DNA from: Phycisphaerales bacterium
GTDB lineage: Bacteria > Planctomycetota > Phycisphaerae > Phycisphaerales > UBA1924
DNA length: 17,180 nt
Reading direction: 5' to 3'
Assembly (NCBI GenBank): GCA_029212425.1
Contig: JARGNC010000038.1
Span: 1-17,180 of the forward strand
Part shown: one piece after another, positions 1 through 8,075 of the stretch
Numbering within the stretch: position 1 is the first letter of the stretch
Layout of the letters: each line of letters begins with the position of its first letter
Position numbers and translations under genes: made by a program
Notes under the pieces: generated by a model
Seen by the model: only the letters and a program-made list of their open reading frames with translations
Database searches by the model: none
Told to the model about the DNA's origin: nothing

Positions 1-1212
1 GTGGACCAGTGTTGCCGTCGAGGACAGGAAATGTCCGGTCTCGATGGCCTTCAAACAAGTGATGAACTCGACGGCTCCGGCGGCTTGGATGAGGTGTCCG
101 AGCATGGATTTGACGGAAGAGAAGGGGATGTTCATCGCGTTGTCTTTGAAGACTGAGCGGACGGCGTTGGATTCGGTTTTGTCGTTTTCTTGAGTGGATG
201 TGCCGTGGGCGTTGACCCAGTGGACGAGGGGGCGTCCGTTGTCGTCCAAATCTGCTGGGTTGATCCCGGCTTGATCGAGCGCCATTTGCATCGCTCCCGC
301 GCCGCCTTGTCCGTCGGGATGGATGTCGGTGATGCGGTATGCGTCAGCGGTGGATCCGAATCCAGAGACTTCTGCGAGGATGTTGGCGCCGCGTGCTTTG
401 GCGCTTGCGAGGGATTCGAGGATGACGATCCCGGCGCCTTCTCCCATGACGAATCCGTTTCTGGTGACATCGAATGGTCGTGATGCGCTTGCTGGATCAT
501 CGCGTCGTGTAGACATCGCGGTGAGGCGGATGAACCCGGTGATGCCGAGGGTGTGGATCATCGCGTGGCATCCGCCTGCGATCATGATGTCCGCTTCGCC
601 TTGTCGGATGAGTTCGGCGGCTTCCCCGATCGCTTGGGTCGAAGCGGCGCACGCGGTCATGCAGTTGAGGTTTGGTCCTTGTGCGTTGAAGCGTTTGGCA
701 AGGTGCAACGCTGTGAGCTGGGGTTCTTGTTCGAGTTCAGGCGCTGGGGTCATTCCTTTGTATGCGTGCTCGGCCCAGGTCTTGGAATCAAACGCACGGG
801 CGTCGTGGTCCCATGCTGCGACATTCGCAGCCATATACGGCTCGTAGTCGAGGACGCCTTCGCCTGCGCCGAGGTAAATGCCGATCCGGGTCGGGTCAAC
901 AGGATTGGTATCAAGGTTCGCGGCTTTGAACGCGTTGTGGCACGCGGCGAGTGCGTACTGGGTGGAGAGGCCTGCGGTGTGATGGACACCTTGGTCATCG
1001 AAGAAATCGCTGAGGTTGAATTCGGTTACTTCCGCGGCGAAGTTGGTCGCGAATGTGGAAGCGTCGAAATGCGTGATGGGGGCGACCGCGCTTTCCCCAT
1101 TGAGGAGTCTGTCCCATACCGAATCGATGTCGTTGCCGAGTGGGGTGACCCAGCCGGCACCTGTGACGACGACGCGTTGGTCGTCAGGGAGCTTGGAGGT
1201 GTGGTTGCCCAT
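1..1212 (-). CDS. FabF-type beta-ketoacyl-ACP synthase, 3' end cut by window edge
   Basis: The minus-strand frame is open from an ATG at 1212 to base 1, giving 404 residues with the C-terminus missing. The start of the thiolase fold is visible as RVVVTGAGWVTPLG (13-26). The catalytic triad of decarboxylating ketosynthases is complete: Cys188 in TACAAS, His336 in NAHGTS, and His373 in SVKSMLGH with Lys368. The FVMGEGAG glycine loop is also present. The enzyme should condense malonyl-ACP with an acyl-ACP in the cytoplasm. An insert around 134-165 carrying AFDSKTW is longer than I expect for housekeeping FabF, and the upstream Cys-less paralogue has a matching one. It is the third gene of a same-strand group, 59 bases after the GxxExxY gene. 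No Shine-Dalgarno site is visible. The KS family is secure; whether it is housekeeping or specialised is an inference, and the shared insert points to specialised. Confidence 0.93.
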   Translation of the reverse strand, partial: MGNHTSKLPDDQRVVVTGAGWVTPLGNDIDSVWDRLLNGESAVAPITHFDASTFATNFAAEVTEFNLSDFFDDQGVHHTAGLSTQYALAACHNAFKAANLDTNPVDPTRIGIYLGAGEGVLDYEPYMAANVAAWDHDARAFDSKTWAEHAYKGMTPAPELEQEPQLTALHLAKRFNAQGPNLNCMTACAASTQAIGEAAELIRQGEADIMIAGGCHAMIHTLGITGFIRLTAMSTRRDDPASASRPFDVTRNGFVMGEGAGIVILESLASAKARGANILAEVSGFGSTADAYRITDIHPDGQGGAGAMQMALDQAGINPADLDDNGRPLVHWVNAHGTSTQENDKTESNAVRSVFKDNAMNIPFSSVKSMLGHLIQAAGAVEFITCLKAIETGHFLSSTATLVH

Positions 1213-1271
1213 TGGCGTTGCTTTTCGTGTTTGTAGTGCGAGGAGGTATGGTTTGGGGTTGTGCGTGAGAT

Positions 1272-1766
1272 TTAGTCGTCGTTGTCGTCTTCGTACTCGT
1301 CGTCATCGCCTTCGTCATCCTTGCGGAGTGCATCTGGGTTGAGGACGCGTACGAGGCCGTCCTTGAGTCGGCGTTGACCGAAGTTGATGATGAGTCCGAG
1401 TTCGAGGTCTGCTGCACGGAGGGTTGCACGCAGCGCGTTGCGATCTCCGCCTGAGACATCGTTGTACTCTGCGATGATGTTGAGGAGGAATCGTTCTTCG
1501 ATGAAGAAGTCAGCATGGACGGTTCCGATGACTTCTTCATCGAACTCGACATCAACCTTGTGATCGGTGGTGTGCGCGACTTCTTCGATCTCGAGTTCTT
1601 TGATCAATGCTTTCTTGTAGATTTCAACTGGGTAGCCTGGACCGAGTTCTTTGTGAACTTCGATCGCGCAACCGATCAAGCGACGGCTTGATTCGGTCAG
1701 TGCAGGATCAAGATCTGACAAAGGCGTTGAGCGACCGCGACGGCGTTCTTGGGTGTTGTGTGTCAT
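1272..1766 (-). CDS. GxxExxY-family protein (PD-(D/E)XK-like fold), degenerate active site
   Basis: This 164-residue protein belongs to the GxxExxY family, which Pfam places in the PD-(D/E)XK nuclease superfamily. Visible family marks are SRRLIGCAIEVHKELGPG (27-44), Y50 followed by KKAL, the core strand HADFFIEE (85-92), and LELGLIINFG (121-130). Two key features are off. The name-giving motif reads GYPVEIY, so the Glu sits one place late. The catalytic ExK that normally lies 10-12 residues after the core Asp (D86 here) reads N96-I-I98. Nuclease activity is therefore unlikely. The tail from about 149 is strongly acidic. The gene lies between two ketosynthase genes on the same strand (105 bases after one, 59 before the other), so it is probably co-transcribed with them. 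A weak AGGA lies 13 bases before the ATG. Its role is unknown. Confidence 0.85.
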   Translation of the reverse strand: MTHNTQERRRGRSTPLSDLDPALTESSRRLIGCAIEVHKELGPGYPVEIYKKALIKELEIEEVAHTTDHKVDVEFDEEVIGTVHADFFIEERFLLNIIAEYNDVSGGDRNALRATLRAADLELGLIINFGQRRLKDGLVRVLNPDALRKDDEGDDDEYEDDNDD

Positions 1767-1871
1767 AATGTAAAATATGTCCTACGAACAGAAATTTGAA
1801 GCGGCTTAGAAACAGCACGCCGGATTCGTACCACACAGTCGGCACGAATAGTTGAGTGCTTTATTGTTGTA

Positions 1872-3209
1872 TCATATCTTGCTCAGGACAAGGGCGGCGC
1901 ATTGTCCGGCGAGTGAACTTGTACAGATTAAGATATGGTTTAAGGTAACAGTTCCGTCTGGGGCAAAGAACCCAGAAGAATCGAGTGACTTACATTGTTG
2001 TGGGAGTTCCTGATTGTGGAGCATCAACGCGCCGGCGGCGGTCATCATGCCTGCGTGTGCTGAAAGAGTGTTTCCCATTCGATCAGCGAGCGTCACGATT
2101 GGCACATTGCCCGCGTTTTTCCCTAGGGAATCCCGCAGGGCATTCTCTTCGCGAGTGTCCAAAGCGGGCTGGCCAATCCCGAGAGGGAGCACGGCGTCAA
2201 GATCACTCGCGTCAATATTCGCTTGTTTTAAAGCGATTTTGATGGCTCTGCTGAGTGCGACATCGGTCGTCGAGGGCTCTTGGTCAGGCGTGTTGAAGAT
2301 CGGGAGGACGGGATCGATGGATTGTGTATTGGCGAAACCTGTAATCCGAGCGTAAGCACGCGCGCCGCGGTTATTCGCGTGTTGTTCTTCTTCGACAACG
2401 AGCATGCCTCCTGCTTCACCCATGATGGATCCGACGGAATCGGGGTTGAACGGTTTGATGATGTCGTCGGCGTTGGGCTCGCCTTGGGTATGCGCGAGTC
2501 GACCAGCATAATCCCAACGCAAAAGTCCGAGTGGGTTGAGTCTGGATTCGGCGCCGCCTGTGACACACATGTCCGCGGCATCGCGTTGGATGACGCGCGT
2601 GGATTCGATGATGGAGAGGAGCGCGCCGGCTTCGGCGCCCATGATGGTGTTGGACGGACCGTTCAGTCCATGGATAATCGTGACATGACACGCGGGCATG
2701 TTGGGCAGGTATTTGAGGAGCCAGAGTGGGGGGAGGTTGTTCATCCCGGCATCGCCGGATTCTTCTGTTCCCCAGTTCTTGGTGTTGAACGCGCCGCTGT
2801 CGTCGGTTGCGGTCACGACGGCGCGCGACATCTCTGCAGTGTCTGCGGCGATGAGTCCTGCGCCGATGTGACACCCGGTGCGTTGGGGGTTGATTTGAAA
2901 TCCGGAGTCTGTTTCTTCAGAGCCTGAAGTGAGGAGTCCGGCATCGTCTGTAGCGAGCTTCGCGGCGATGACCGCGAGTTCGGTATCTCGTGCCATGACT
3001 TTGGTTGCTTTGCGATACGACTTGGGAACCCAGTCGCGGACACTCGCGGTCACTTGTCCAGCGATCGGGCAAGTGAATCCCGATGCGTCGAAGGTGTCGA
3101 TGGGGGTAATTGACTTGGTCCCGGCTTGGAGCGATTCCCAAAATCCAACCGCTGAGTTAGAAATGGAAGAGAGCGGCCCTAGCCCTGTGATGACAACAGA
3201 TCGGTTCAT
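1872..3209 (-). CDS. Ketosynthase-like protein lacking the catalytic Cys (KS-beta / chain-length-factor type)
   Basis: This 445-residue protein has the beta-ketoacyl synthase fold: SVVITGLGPLSS (4-15), a GPSNT nucleophile-elbow region (184-188), CVTGGAESR (215-223), PFNPDSVGSIMGEAGGMLVVEE (253-274) and a C-terminal AAGAL. The nucleophile position in GAEAGA is Glu193, not Cys. The HGT motif has become LPLGIGQPALD (341-351). The last His motif is altered to RMGNTLSAHAG (377-387); His385 might substitute, but only with a two-residue shift. It cannot be a normal condensing enzyme. Family knowledge suggests a partner subunit (chain-length factor) or a malonyl decarboxylase-type subunit. AFNTKNW (140-146) matches AFDSKTW at the same positions in the FabF-type gene two genes downstream, which supports a heterodimer. 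It starts the minus-strand group, and no Shine-Dalgarno site is visible. Confidence 0.88.
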   Translation of the reverse strand: MNRSVVITGLGPLSSISNSAVGFWESLQAGTKSITPIDTFDASGFTCPIAGQVTASVRDWVPKSYRKATKVMARDTELAVIAAKLATDDAGLLTSGSEETDSGFQINPQRTGCHIGAGLIAADTAEMSRAVVTATDDSGAFNTKNWGTEESGDAGMNNLPPLWLLKYLPNMPACHVTIIHGLNGPSNTIMGAEAGALLSIIESTRVIQRDAADMCVTGGAESRLNPLGLLRWDYAGRLAHTQGEPNADDIIKPFNPDSVGSIMGEAGGMLVVEEEQHANNRGARAYARITGFANTQSIDPVLPIFNTPDQEPSTTDVALSRAIKIALKQANIDASDLDAVLPLGIGQPALDTREENALRDSLGKNAGNVPIVTLADRMGNTLSAHAGMMTAAGALMLHNQELPQQCKSLDSSGFFAPDGTVTLNHILICTSSLAGQCAALVLSKI

Positions 3210-3423
3210 GTTTGAATAGTATCTATACGCGGCGACTGGGGCGTTCTCGGGCGTAGGATTGATTTTGCATTGAAGTATTCATTCGGAAAATGAGTGCATT
3301 TTTGTGGAAATGTTGATACAGTGGGGTGTTCTCAATTGACGGTGCCGATCGTGGCACGGGTAGCCCAACCCATCTACCGAGCTGGTGGTGTTCTCCGCCT
3401 CTTCGAATGCAAGGATTATTTTG
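3210..3423. other. Divergent intergenic region between the KS-like and PIN-TRAM genes
   Basis: These 214 bases separate two divergent genes and should hold both promoters. A small inverted repeat, GTGCC-gatcgt-GGCAC (3342-3357), lies in the leader of the plus-strand gene. GATAC words resembling -10 boxes occur on the minus strand at about 3214-3219 and on the plus strand at about 3315-3320, but neither has a convincing -35 partner. No gene is seen here. Confidence 0.4.
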
Positions 3424-4683
3424 ATGATTTCCACAGAAGAACGCGATTCAAAGATGTTGATCCGTTTCGTGCGGATTGGTTTTGTCGGATTGATGATGGT
3501 CGTGATGATGCTCTATGTGCTGAGCATCAATCAGGCTGACGGCGATCTTGAAGTCGGCTTTGCAAAGCGATGGTGGGTTCCAGTACTGACTTCCTTGATT
3601 CTCGCTGGGGTCTTCCTTGGTGTGGATATGCTCACGCCTCGGAAGAAAATCGCGACAATCACAGGCGTGATGTTTGGACTCATGGCGGGGTTGATGGCGA
3701 CCTGGGTCCTGTCGATGATGATCGATCTGGTGATGCAGTCTTGGGATCTACAATCCAGCGCGATTGTTTCAGCGATCAAGGTCTTGCTTGGTGTTTCCTT
3801 GTCGTTCCTTGGGATCACGACGGTGCTCCAAACGCAAGACGAGTTCCGATTGGTGATTCCATATGTCGAGTTTGCGAAGCAGATCCGGGGTCCTCGTCCG
3901 ATGCTGCTGGACACCTCGGTGCTCATCGATGCGCGGATTGTGGATATCGCAGCGACAGGTTTGATCCAGCAAGCGATCGTGATTCCTGAGTTTGTCCTCG
4001 CGGAGTTGCAGACTATGGCGGACTCGCGCGATCGGATGAAACGGAACAAGGGGCGACGCGGGCTCGATATGGTCAGTAGACTCCAGCGGATGGGGACAGT
4101 TGAGCTTGTGATTGATTCGACGACAGTTCAAAAGAAGGCGGTTGATCTGGCGCTTGTTGAGCTTGCTGAGTCGATCAAGGCGTTGCTGGTGACGCTGGAT
4201 ACAGGGTTGGCAAAGATCGCTTCGATCCAGCGTATTCCGGTTCTTGATATCAACACGCTGAGCAATGCGCTCAAGCCGACGGTGATCCCAGGGAAGCTGA
4301 TCCGTGTGGATCTGATCAAGCCGGGTGAGCAAGCGGGGCAAGCGGTTGGATACCTTGACGACGGCACGATGGTTGTAGCCGAGGATGGGTTTGATTATGT
4401 AGGCGAGACGCGCGATCTTGTGATTACCAGTTCGATGCAGACCGCTGCGGGTCGACTACTCTTTGCTCGCGTCGATATGGCGGATCCTACTTATGAAGGC
4501 GAACTGCCTGGCGATCAAGGGTATGCGCATGGGAAGCATCCCCATGACGCGGAAAGCAGCTCTGAATCTCGCGAAGAGTATCACGCTGAAGCTCAGCGCG
4601 ATGTCAAACCAGCGGAGATCAAGGGGCCTCGCGTAGTTGGTGGTCCGAACTCGAAGGGCACGCCGAGGAATCCGAGACGGTAA
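3424..4683 (+). CDS. Membrane PIN-TRAM domain protein, YacL type
   Basis: The start at 3424 is chosen because AAGGA (3411-3415) lies 8 bases upstream; an in-frame ATG at 3385 has no such site. The product is 419 residues. Four hydrophobic helices lie at about 17-35, 51-68, 76-98 and 112-137. A PIN nuclease-fold domain follows (about 160-280) with MLLDTSVLIDARIVD (Asp163), VIPEFVLAEL (Glu194), a basic KRNKGRRGLD stretch and TLDTGLAK (Asp259). A TRAM domain (about 288-350) contains PGEQAGQAVGYLDDGTMVV. The order helices-PIN-TRAM is that of Bacillus YacL and relatives. Family knowledge suggests an RNA-binding, possibly RNase, protein held at the inner face of the cytoplasmic membrane. The last ~65 residues are polar and probably disordered. 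The next gene follows after 9 bases, so the two are probably co-transcribed. Confidence 0.9.
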   Translation: MISTEERDSKMLIRFVRIGFVGLMMVVMMLYVLSINQADGDLEVGFAKRWWVPVLTSLILAGVFLGVDMLTPRKKIATITGVMFGLMAGLMATWVLSMMIDLVMQSWDLQSSAIVSAIKVLLGVSLSFLGITTVLQTQDEFRLVIPYVEFAKQIRGPRPMLLDTSVLIDARIVDIAATGLIQQAIVIPEFVLAELQTMADSRDRMKRNKGRRGLDMVSRLQRMGTVELVIDSTTVQKKAVDLALVELAESIKALLVTLDTGLAKIASIQRIPVLDINTLSNALKPTVIPGKLIRVDLIKPGEQAGQAVGYLDDGTMVVAEDGFDYVGETRDLVITSSMQTAAGRLLFARVDMADPTYEGELPGDQGYAHGKHPHDAESSSESREEYHAEAQRDVKPAEIKGPRVVGGPNSKGTPRNPRR

Positions 4684-4692
4684 ACTCATTGC

Positions 4693-5673
4693 ATGAGAAT
4701 CAGTGTTGGAATGAGCCGAGCTTCGGATGAAGTGGGGAGCGAGGGGATGCTCCCGAACTACACCCCGATCAGTATGATTGGAATGCCTTGGCACGCTTCG
4801 ATGGTGTTCGGAACGGCGATGTTTGCCGCGGGCAGTTGGGTGGGATTGATCGCGGCTGGGTATGTCGGTGGAACGAAGAACGCGCCGGACTGGGTGCTGT
4901 GGGCGGCGGCGGTGGTGTTCCTCGCGGGCGGTGCGCTGGTCATCGGATATGGTGTGGCGGACCTCATAAAGCGGAAGCGGGGCAAGCGTGATGCGCTGCT
5001 GCATCCGGATGAGGGGTGGCGAGCGGATTATGTGTGGATGGATGCGGATTCGCTTCCCGGCATGAAGAGTCGAGACTCGGGACGGTGGGGGATGCATGTG
5101 ATGGGGCTCTTGATGGTGGGGTGCTTCACTTCGATTTCGACTTGGGTGTCGATGACAGTTCCGCGGACAGGGATACATTTTTTCTTGTGGACGATGACTG
5201 GGGTGATGTATCTGGTTCAGTTGGTGGTGGTGATCTGGATTGTGAAGATGGTGCTGCGTGCGATCCGGTATGGAACACCTCGGGTGGTGTTTGAGTCGAT
5301 GCCGGTGTGTCCTGGTGAGATGGTGACGGGGACGGTGATGTGTCCGCGTGGGTTCCGGATGCTTGATCGGATTTCCATCACGCTTCGTTATGTGGTCGAG
5401 TCGTTCGAGCATGTGTCGAATCAGAACAGCAAGAAGCAGATTGTGTGCCGAGGGAAGGTGTACGACTCGTGGGTGATCGACGATGTTTCCGCACAGCTCG
5501 GTGGATTCGGGACTGAAGGGCAGATTCCGATCGCGTTTCTGATTCCAGAGGACGCGGAGGATACGAACGCATCGGATCGTCCGGTGAGGTTCTGGGATCT
5601 TGAGGTACGCGGCGAGGCGAAAGGCGTGGACTTTGTGCACCGATTCGCGGTTCCGGTGTATTCAGAGATGTAA
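4693..5673 (+). CDS. Four-helix membrane protein with arrestin-like soluble tail, function unknown
   Basis: The product is 326 residues and is not assigned to a named protein. Two helical hairpins are visible: hydrophobic stretches at about 36-60 and 66-92, a charged KRKRGKRD loop, then about 133-156 and 168-194. The rest is a soluble beta-rich domain ending in FWDLEVRGEAKGVDFVHRFAVPV. That pattern (a strand pair closing with a polyproline-like PV) resembles the C-terminal domain of some DUF3592-type bacterial membrane proteins. I make that comparison from memory and hold it loosely. The gene begins 9 bases after the PIN-TRAM gene. An alternative start is Met19 (4747), which has a GGGAG about 7 bases upstream; the 4693 ATG has no clear Shine-Dalgarno site. 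A long His/Arg/Pro-rich antisense frame across it is a shadow. Confidence 0.75.
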   Translation: MRISVGMSRASDEVGSEGMLPNYTPISMIGMPWHASMVFGTAMFAAGSWVGLIAAGYVGGTKNAPDWVLWAAAVVFLAGGALVIGYGVADLIKRKRGKRDALLHPDEGWRADYVWMDADSLPGMKSRDSGRWGMHVMGLLMVGCFTSISTWVSMTVPRTGIHFFLWTMTGVMYLVQLVVVIWIVKMVLRAIRYGTPRVVFESMPVCPGEMVTGTVMCPRGFRMLDRISITLRYVVESFEHVSNQNSKKQIVCRGKVYDSWVIDDVSAQLGGFGTEGQIPIAFLIPEDAEDTNASDRPVRFWDLEVRGEAKGVDFVHRFAVPVYSEM

Positions 5674-5689
5674 ACAGGGGGATAAAGAC

Positions 5690-5717
5690 CCGCTCCGTAT
5701 GGTGGGCGGTTGTTCTC
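5690..5717 (+). terminator. Possible terminator after the four-helix membrane protein gene
   Basis: CCGCTC (5690-5695) can pair with GGGCGG (5704-5709), including one T-G pair, around an 8-base loop. The run that follows, TTGTTCTC, is only moderately T-rich. It lies 17 bases after the stop codon and before the separately initiated SulP gene, which fits a terminator, but the stem is short. Confidence 0.3.
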
Positions 5718-5805
5718 GGTGGTCTACGATTCGTCTTCTTCGTCGCGTGGATGCTGGTGAACATCGCTGATCCGCTGTGGCTTCTGACTTTGCAGGATCA
5801 TTTCA

Positions 5806-7380
5806 ATGACGACAACAGATTCAAAGATCGCCACCCCTGCGGGGTTGGGACGCTTTTCTTCCAAAGGATTCCTCGGTGCGGGGATCAAGACCGAGGTGCT
5901 CTCGGGATTGACGGTGGCGCTGGCGCTCGTTCCCGAAGCGGTCGCATTTGCGATCATCGCGAATGTGAATCCGCTGGTTGGGTTGTACGCCGCGTTTATG
6001 GTGGGGTTGCTCGCGTCGATCTTTGGGGGTCGTCCCGGGATGATCTCTGGCGCGACGGGCGCGATGGCGGTCGTGATGGTGCACTTGGTCGCGGAGCATG
6101 GGGTTGAGTATCTGTTCGCGGCAGTGGTGCTGACGGGATTGATCCAGATATCTGTTGGGGTTTTGCATCTCGGGAAGTTCATCCGCATTGTCCCTCATCC
6201 GGTGATGCTTGGGTTTGTGAATGGACTTGCGATTGTGATTTTCCTGGCGCAGTTGTCCCAGTTTAAAGTGATGGGTGAAGACGGCGAGATGCAGTGGATG
6301 AGCGGCACACCGATGTTGGTGTTCTGTGGATTTGTCGTGCTGACGATGGCGGTCATGTACCTGCTCCCCAAAATCACCAAAGCGTTCCCCTCCGCGCTTG
6401 CGGGGATTCTGCTGGTGTCGGTGATCGTGATTGGATTCAACATCGACACGAAAACGGTCGGTGATATCGCGTCAATCAAAGGCGGGTTCCCGAGCTTTCA
6501 TCCGATCGCGGTGCCTTTCAATATCGAGACACTGCGGATTATTCTTCCGTATGCGTTTATTCTTGCCGCGGTTGGTCTGATCGAATCGCTGCTGACACTG
6601 ACGCTGATCGACGAGATGACCGATACACGCGGGCGTGGGAATCGGGAGTGCGTGGGTCAGGGGATTGCCAACTCCGTGACGGGGTTGTTCGGGGGTATGG
6701 GCGGATGTGCGATGATCGGTCAGAGCATGATCAACATCAACTCCGGAGGACGCGGACGCTTGTCAGGGATCAGCGCGGCGATCTTCTTGTTGATGTTCAT
6801 TTTGTTTGCATCCAAGCAGATCGAGATGATCCCGATGGCGGCGCTCGTCGGCGTGATGTTCATGGTGGTCATCGCGACCTTCGAATGGTCGAGCTTCCGG
6901 ATCATGAAGAAGATCCCGCTCAAGGATGCGTTCGTGCTGATCTTGGTTTCAGCGGTCACCGTCGCGACAGACCTGGCTTTGGCTGTAATCGTCGGCGTGA
7001 TCGTGTCCGTGTTGATCTTCGCTTGGGAGCACGCGAAGCATCTGCATGTGGTGATGCGTGATGACGAGGATGGGTCGCGTGTGTATGAACTCAACGGGCC
7101 TTTGTTTTTTGGGTGTATCCGCGAGTTCCGTGAGTTCTTTGATCCCGCGAACGATCCCGATGATGTCGTGATCGAGTTCCGCAACTCGCGCGTGGTGGAT
7201 CACTCTGCGATCGAAGCGATTGATGCGCTCGCGGAGAAGTATCGCAAGGCGGGGAAGACTTTGCATCTTCGGCACCTGAGCGAGGACTGCCGACTTTTGC
7301 TGCATAAAGCGGGGGATATGGTGGAGGTCAATGTGCTCGAAGATCCACATTACGCGGTGGCAGATGATGAGCTGGGTTAA
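5806..7380 (+). CDS. SulP (SLC26-type) anion transporter with STAS domain
   Basis: The ATG at 5806 is supported by AGGA (5794-5797), 8 bases upstream. The 524-residue product has the SulP opening SGLTVALALVPEAVAFA (33-49), where the Pro lies in the re-entrant anion-binding region. VGLYAAFMVGLLASIFGGRPG follows, then about a dozen hydrophobic segments. The loop GQGIANSVTGLFGGMGGCAMIGQS and the GGRGRLSG motif are characteristic of the family. From about 426 a cytoplasmic STAS domain follows, with RVVDHSAIEAIDAL (462-475). Family members carry sulfate, bicarbonate or dicarboxylates, often with Na+ or H+. The sequence does not tell which, and no sulfate-assimilation or carbonic-anhydrase gene is nearby. 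The stop overlaps that of the convergent HNH gene by 3 bases (shared ttaa). Confidence 0.95.
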   Translation: MTTTDSKIATPAGLGRFSSKGFLGAGIKTEVLSGLTVALALVPEAVAFAIIANVNPLVGLYAAFMVGLLASIFGGRPGMISGATGAMAVVMVHLVAEHGVEYLFAAVVLTGLIQISVGVLHLGKFIRIVPHPVMLGFVNGLAIVIFLAQLSQFKVMGEDGEMQWMSGTPMLVFCGFVVLTMAVMYLLPKITKAFPSALAGILLVSVIVIGFNIDTKTVGDIASIKGGFPSFHPIAVPFNIETLRIILPYAFILAAVGLIESLLTLTLIDEMTDTRGRGNRECVGQGIANSVTGLFGGMGGCAMIGQSMININSGGRGRLSGISAAIFLLMFILFASKQIEMIPMAALVGVMFMVVIATFEWSSFRIMKKIPLKDAFVLILVSAVTVATDLALAVIVGVIVSVLIFAWEHAKHLHVVMRDDEDGSRVYELNGPLFFGCIREFREFFDPANDPDDVVIEFRNSRVVDHSAIEAIDALAEKYRKAGKTLHLRHLSEDCRLLLHKAGDMVEVNVLEDPHYAVADDELG

Positions 7381-8075
7381 ATGATCTTGGCGCTCTTGCT
7401 TAAGTTGTGTTTAGCGCAGAGCAGTTGAATGTTCTCTGCAGTGAGTGACGAACCACCTTTCGAGAAAGGGATGATGTGATCAAAGTGTAAGTTTTGATCA
7501 GAGCCACAATCTCGACACTTGCCGCCGTCACGTTTCCAGACTTCCTGTTTGACTGATGATGGAATCATCCGTGTGTGATCGAGTTCGGGGTCTGGTGTAT
7601 GGGTGTTTTGGTTTTCGAGTAACTTGAGTTGGAACTTGCAAATGTTTCGGGTTCCGTCGTGTTCAACCCATGCTTCTCTCAAAGCAAACGTGCCGTTGTA
7701 TACCCATATACCTGCTTTGATTTTCTCGTATACATACACACGTTCGAAGTCATCGGTACTGCCACGGTCTACTGCTGCGTTGTAGAACATTCCGTTTTGT
7801 GTCAGTTTACCTGATGGGAGTTTTAGTGGTTGATCGACTGACTTCGGGTCTGGTCCATCTTTGCGATTTGGTAAATCGTGTCCTTCGTAGATCAGTGTCT
7901 TTCCGCCATCAAGTACCTCGTCGCGGTATGGGGCGTTTGGGCGTGTGCTCATCAAGAAAATGGATCTTGATTGATGAAGCCGATAGTTCATCCCTCTTTG
8001 AAGTTGAGCACGTTCATAGCCGCACATCTGGTGATGCGAGACGACATCGCCTGGGTTGAATGGGGAGTTGATCAA
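7377..8075 (-). CDS. SRA-like/HNH endonuclease, probable modification-dependent (type IV) restriction enzyme
   Basis: The product is 232 residues. The C-terminal HNH domain (about 172-230) is clear: a CRDC zinc pair (C187, C190), LHFDHIIPFSKGG (H197, D199, H200), N215 in AENIQLLC, and the second metal pair C220/H223. The N-terminal ~150 residues include FNPGD (6-10), RSIFLMS (37-43), LIYEGHD (61-67) and ERVYVYEKIKAGIWVYNG (111-128). These resemble the SRA-type base-reading domain joined to HNH in ScoMcrA-like enzymes, so a DNA-modification-dependent nuclease is inferred. The start is TTG (8075-8073); its TG is shared with the TGA of kbl, which suggests translational coupling. The next Met (17) would remove the conserved FNPGD. 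The gene looks AT-richer than its neighbours, which fits acquisition. The HNH call is secure; the SRA call is less so. Confidence 0.85.
   Translation of the reverse strand: MINSPFNPGDVVSHHQMCGYERAQLQRGMNYRLHQSRSIFLMSTRPNAPYRDEVLDGGKTLIYEGHDLPNRKDGPDPKSVDQPLKLPSGKLTQNGMFYNAAVDRGSTDDFERVYVYEKIKAGIWVYNGTFALREAWVEHDGTRNICKFQLKLLENQNTHTPDPELDHTRMIPSSVKQEVWKRDGGKCRDCGSDQNLHFDHIIPFSKGGSSLTAENIQLLCAKHNLSKSAKII

Noticed and set aside
553..1236. A plus-strand open frame of 227 residues over the ketosynthase gene
   Set aside because: It is antisense to a gene with the full Cys-His-His site and has no recognisable domain.
1824..1849. Inverted repeat ATTCGT/ACGAAT between the KS-like and GxxExxY genes
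   Set aside because: Six base pairs with a 14-base loop is expected by chance, and no T-run follows.
3268..3308. A possible hairpin (TGCATT...AATGAGTGCA) followed by TTTTT
   Set aside because: The stem is interrupted and lies in a divergent region where no gene ends, so a terminator makes little sense.
4456..5640. A 394-residue minus-strand open frame
   Set aside because: It is extremely rich in His, Arg and Pro and lies antisense to a gene with clear membrane helices. This is the usual shadow in GC-rich DNA.
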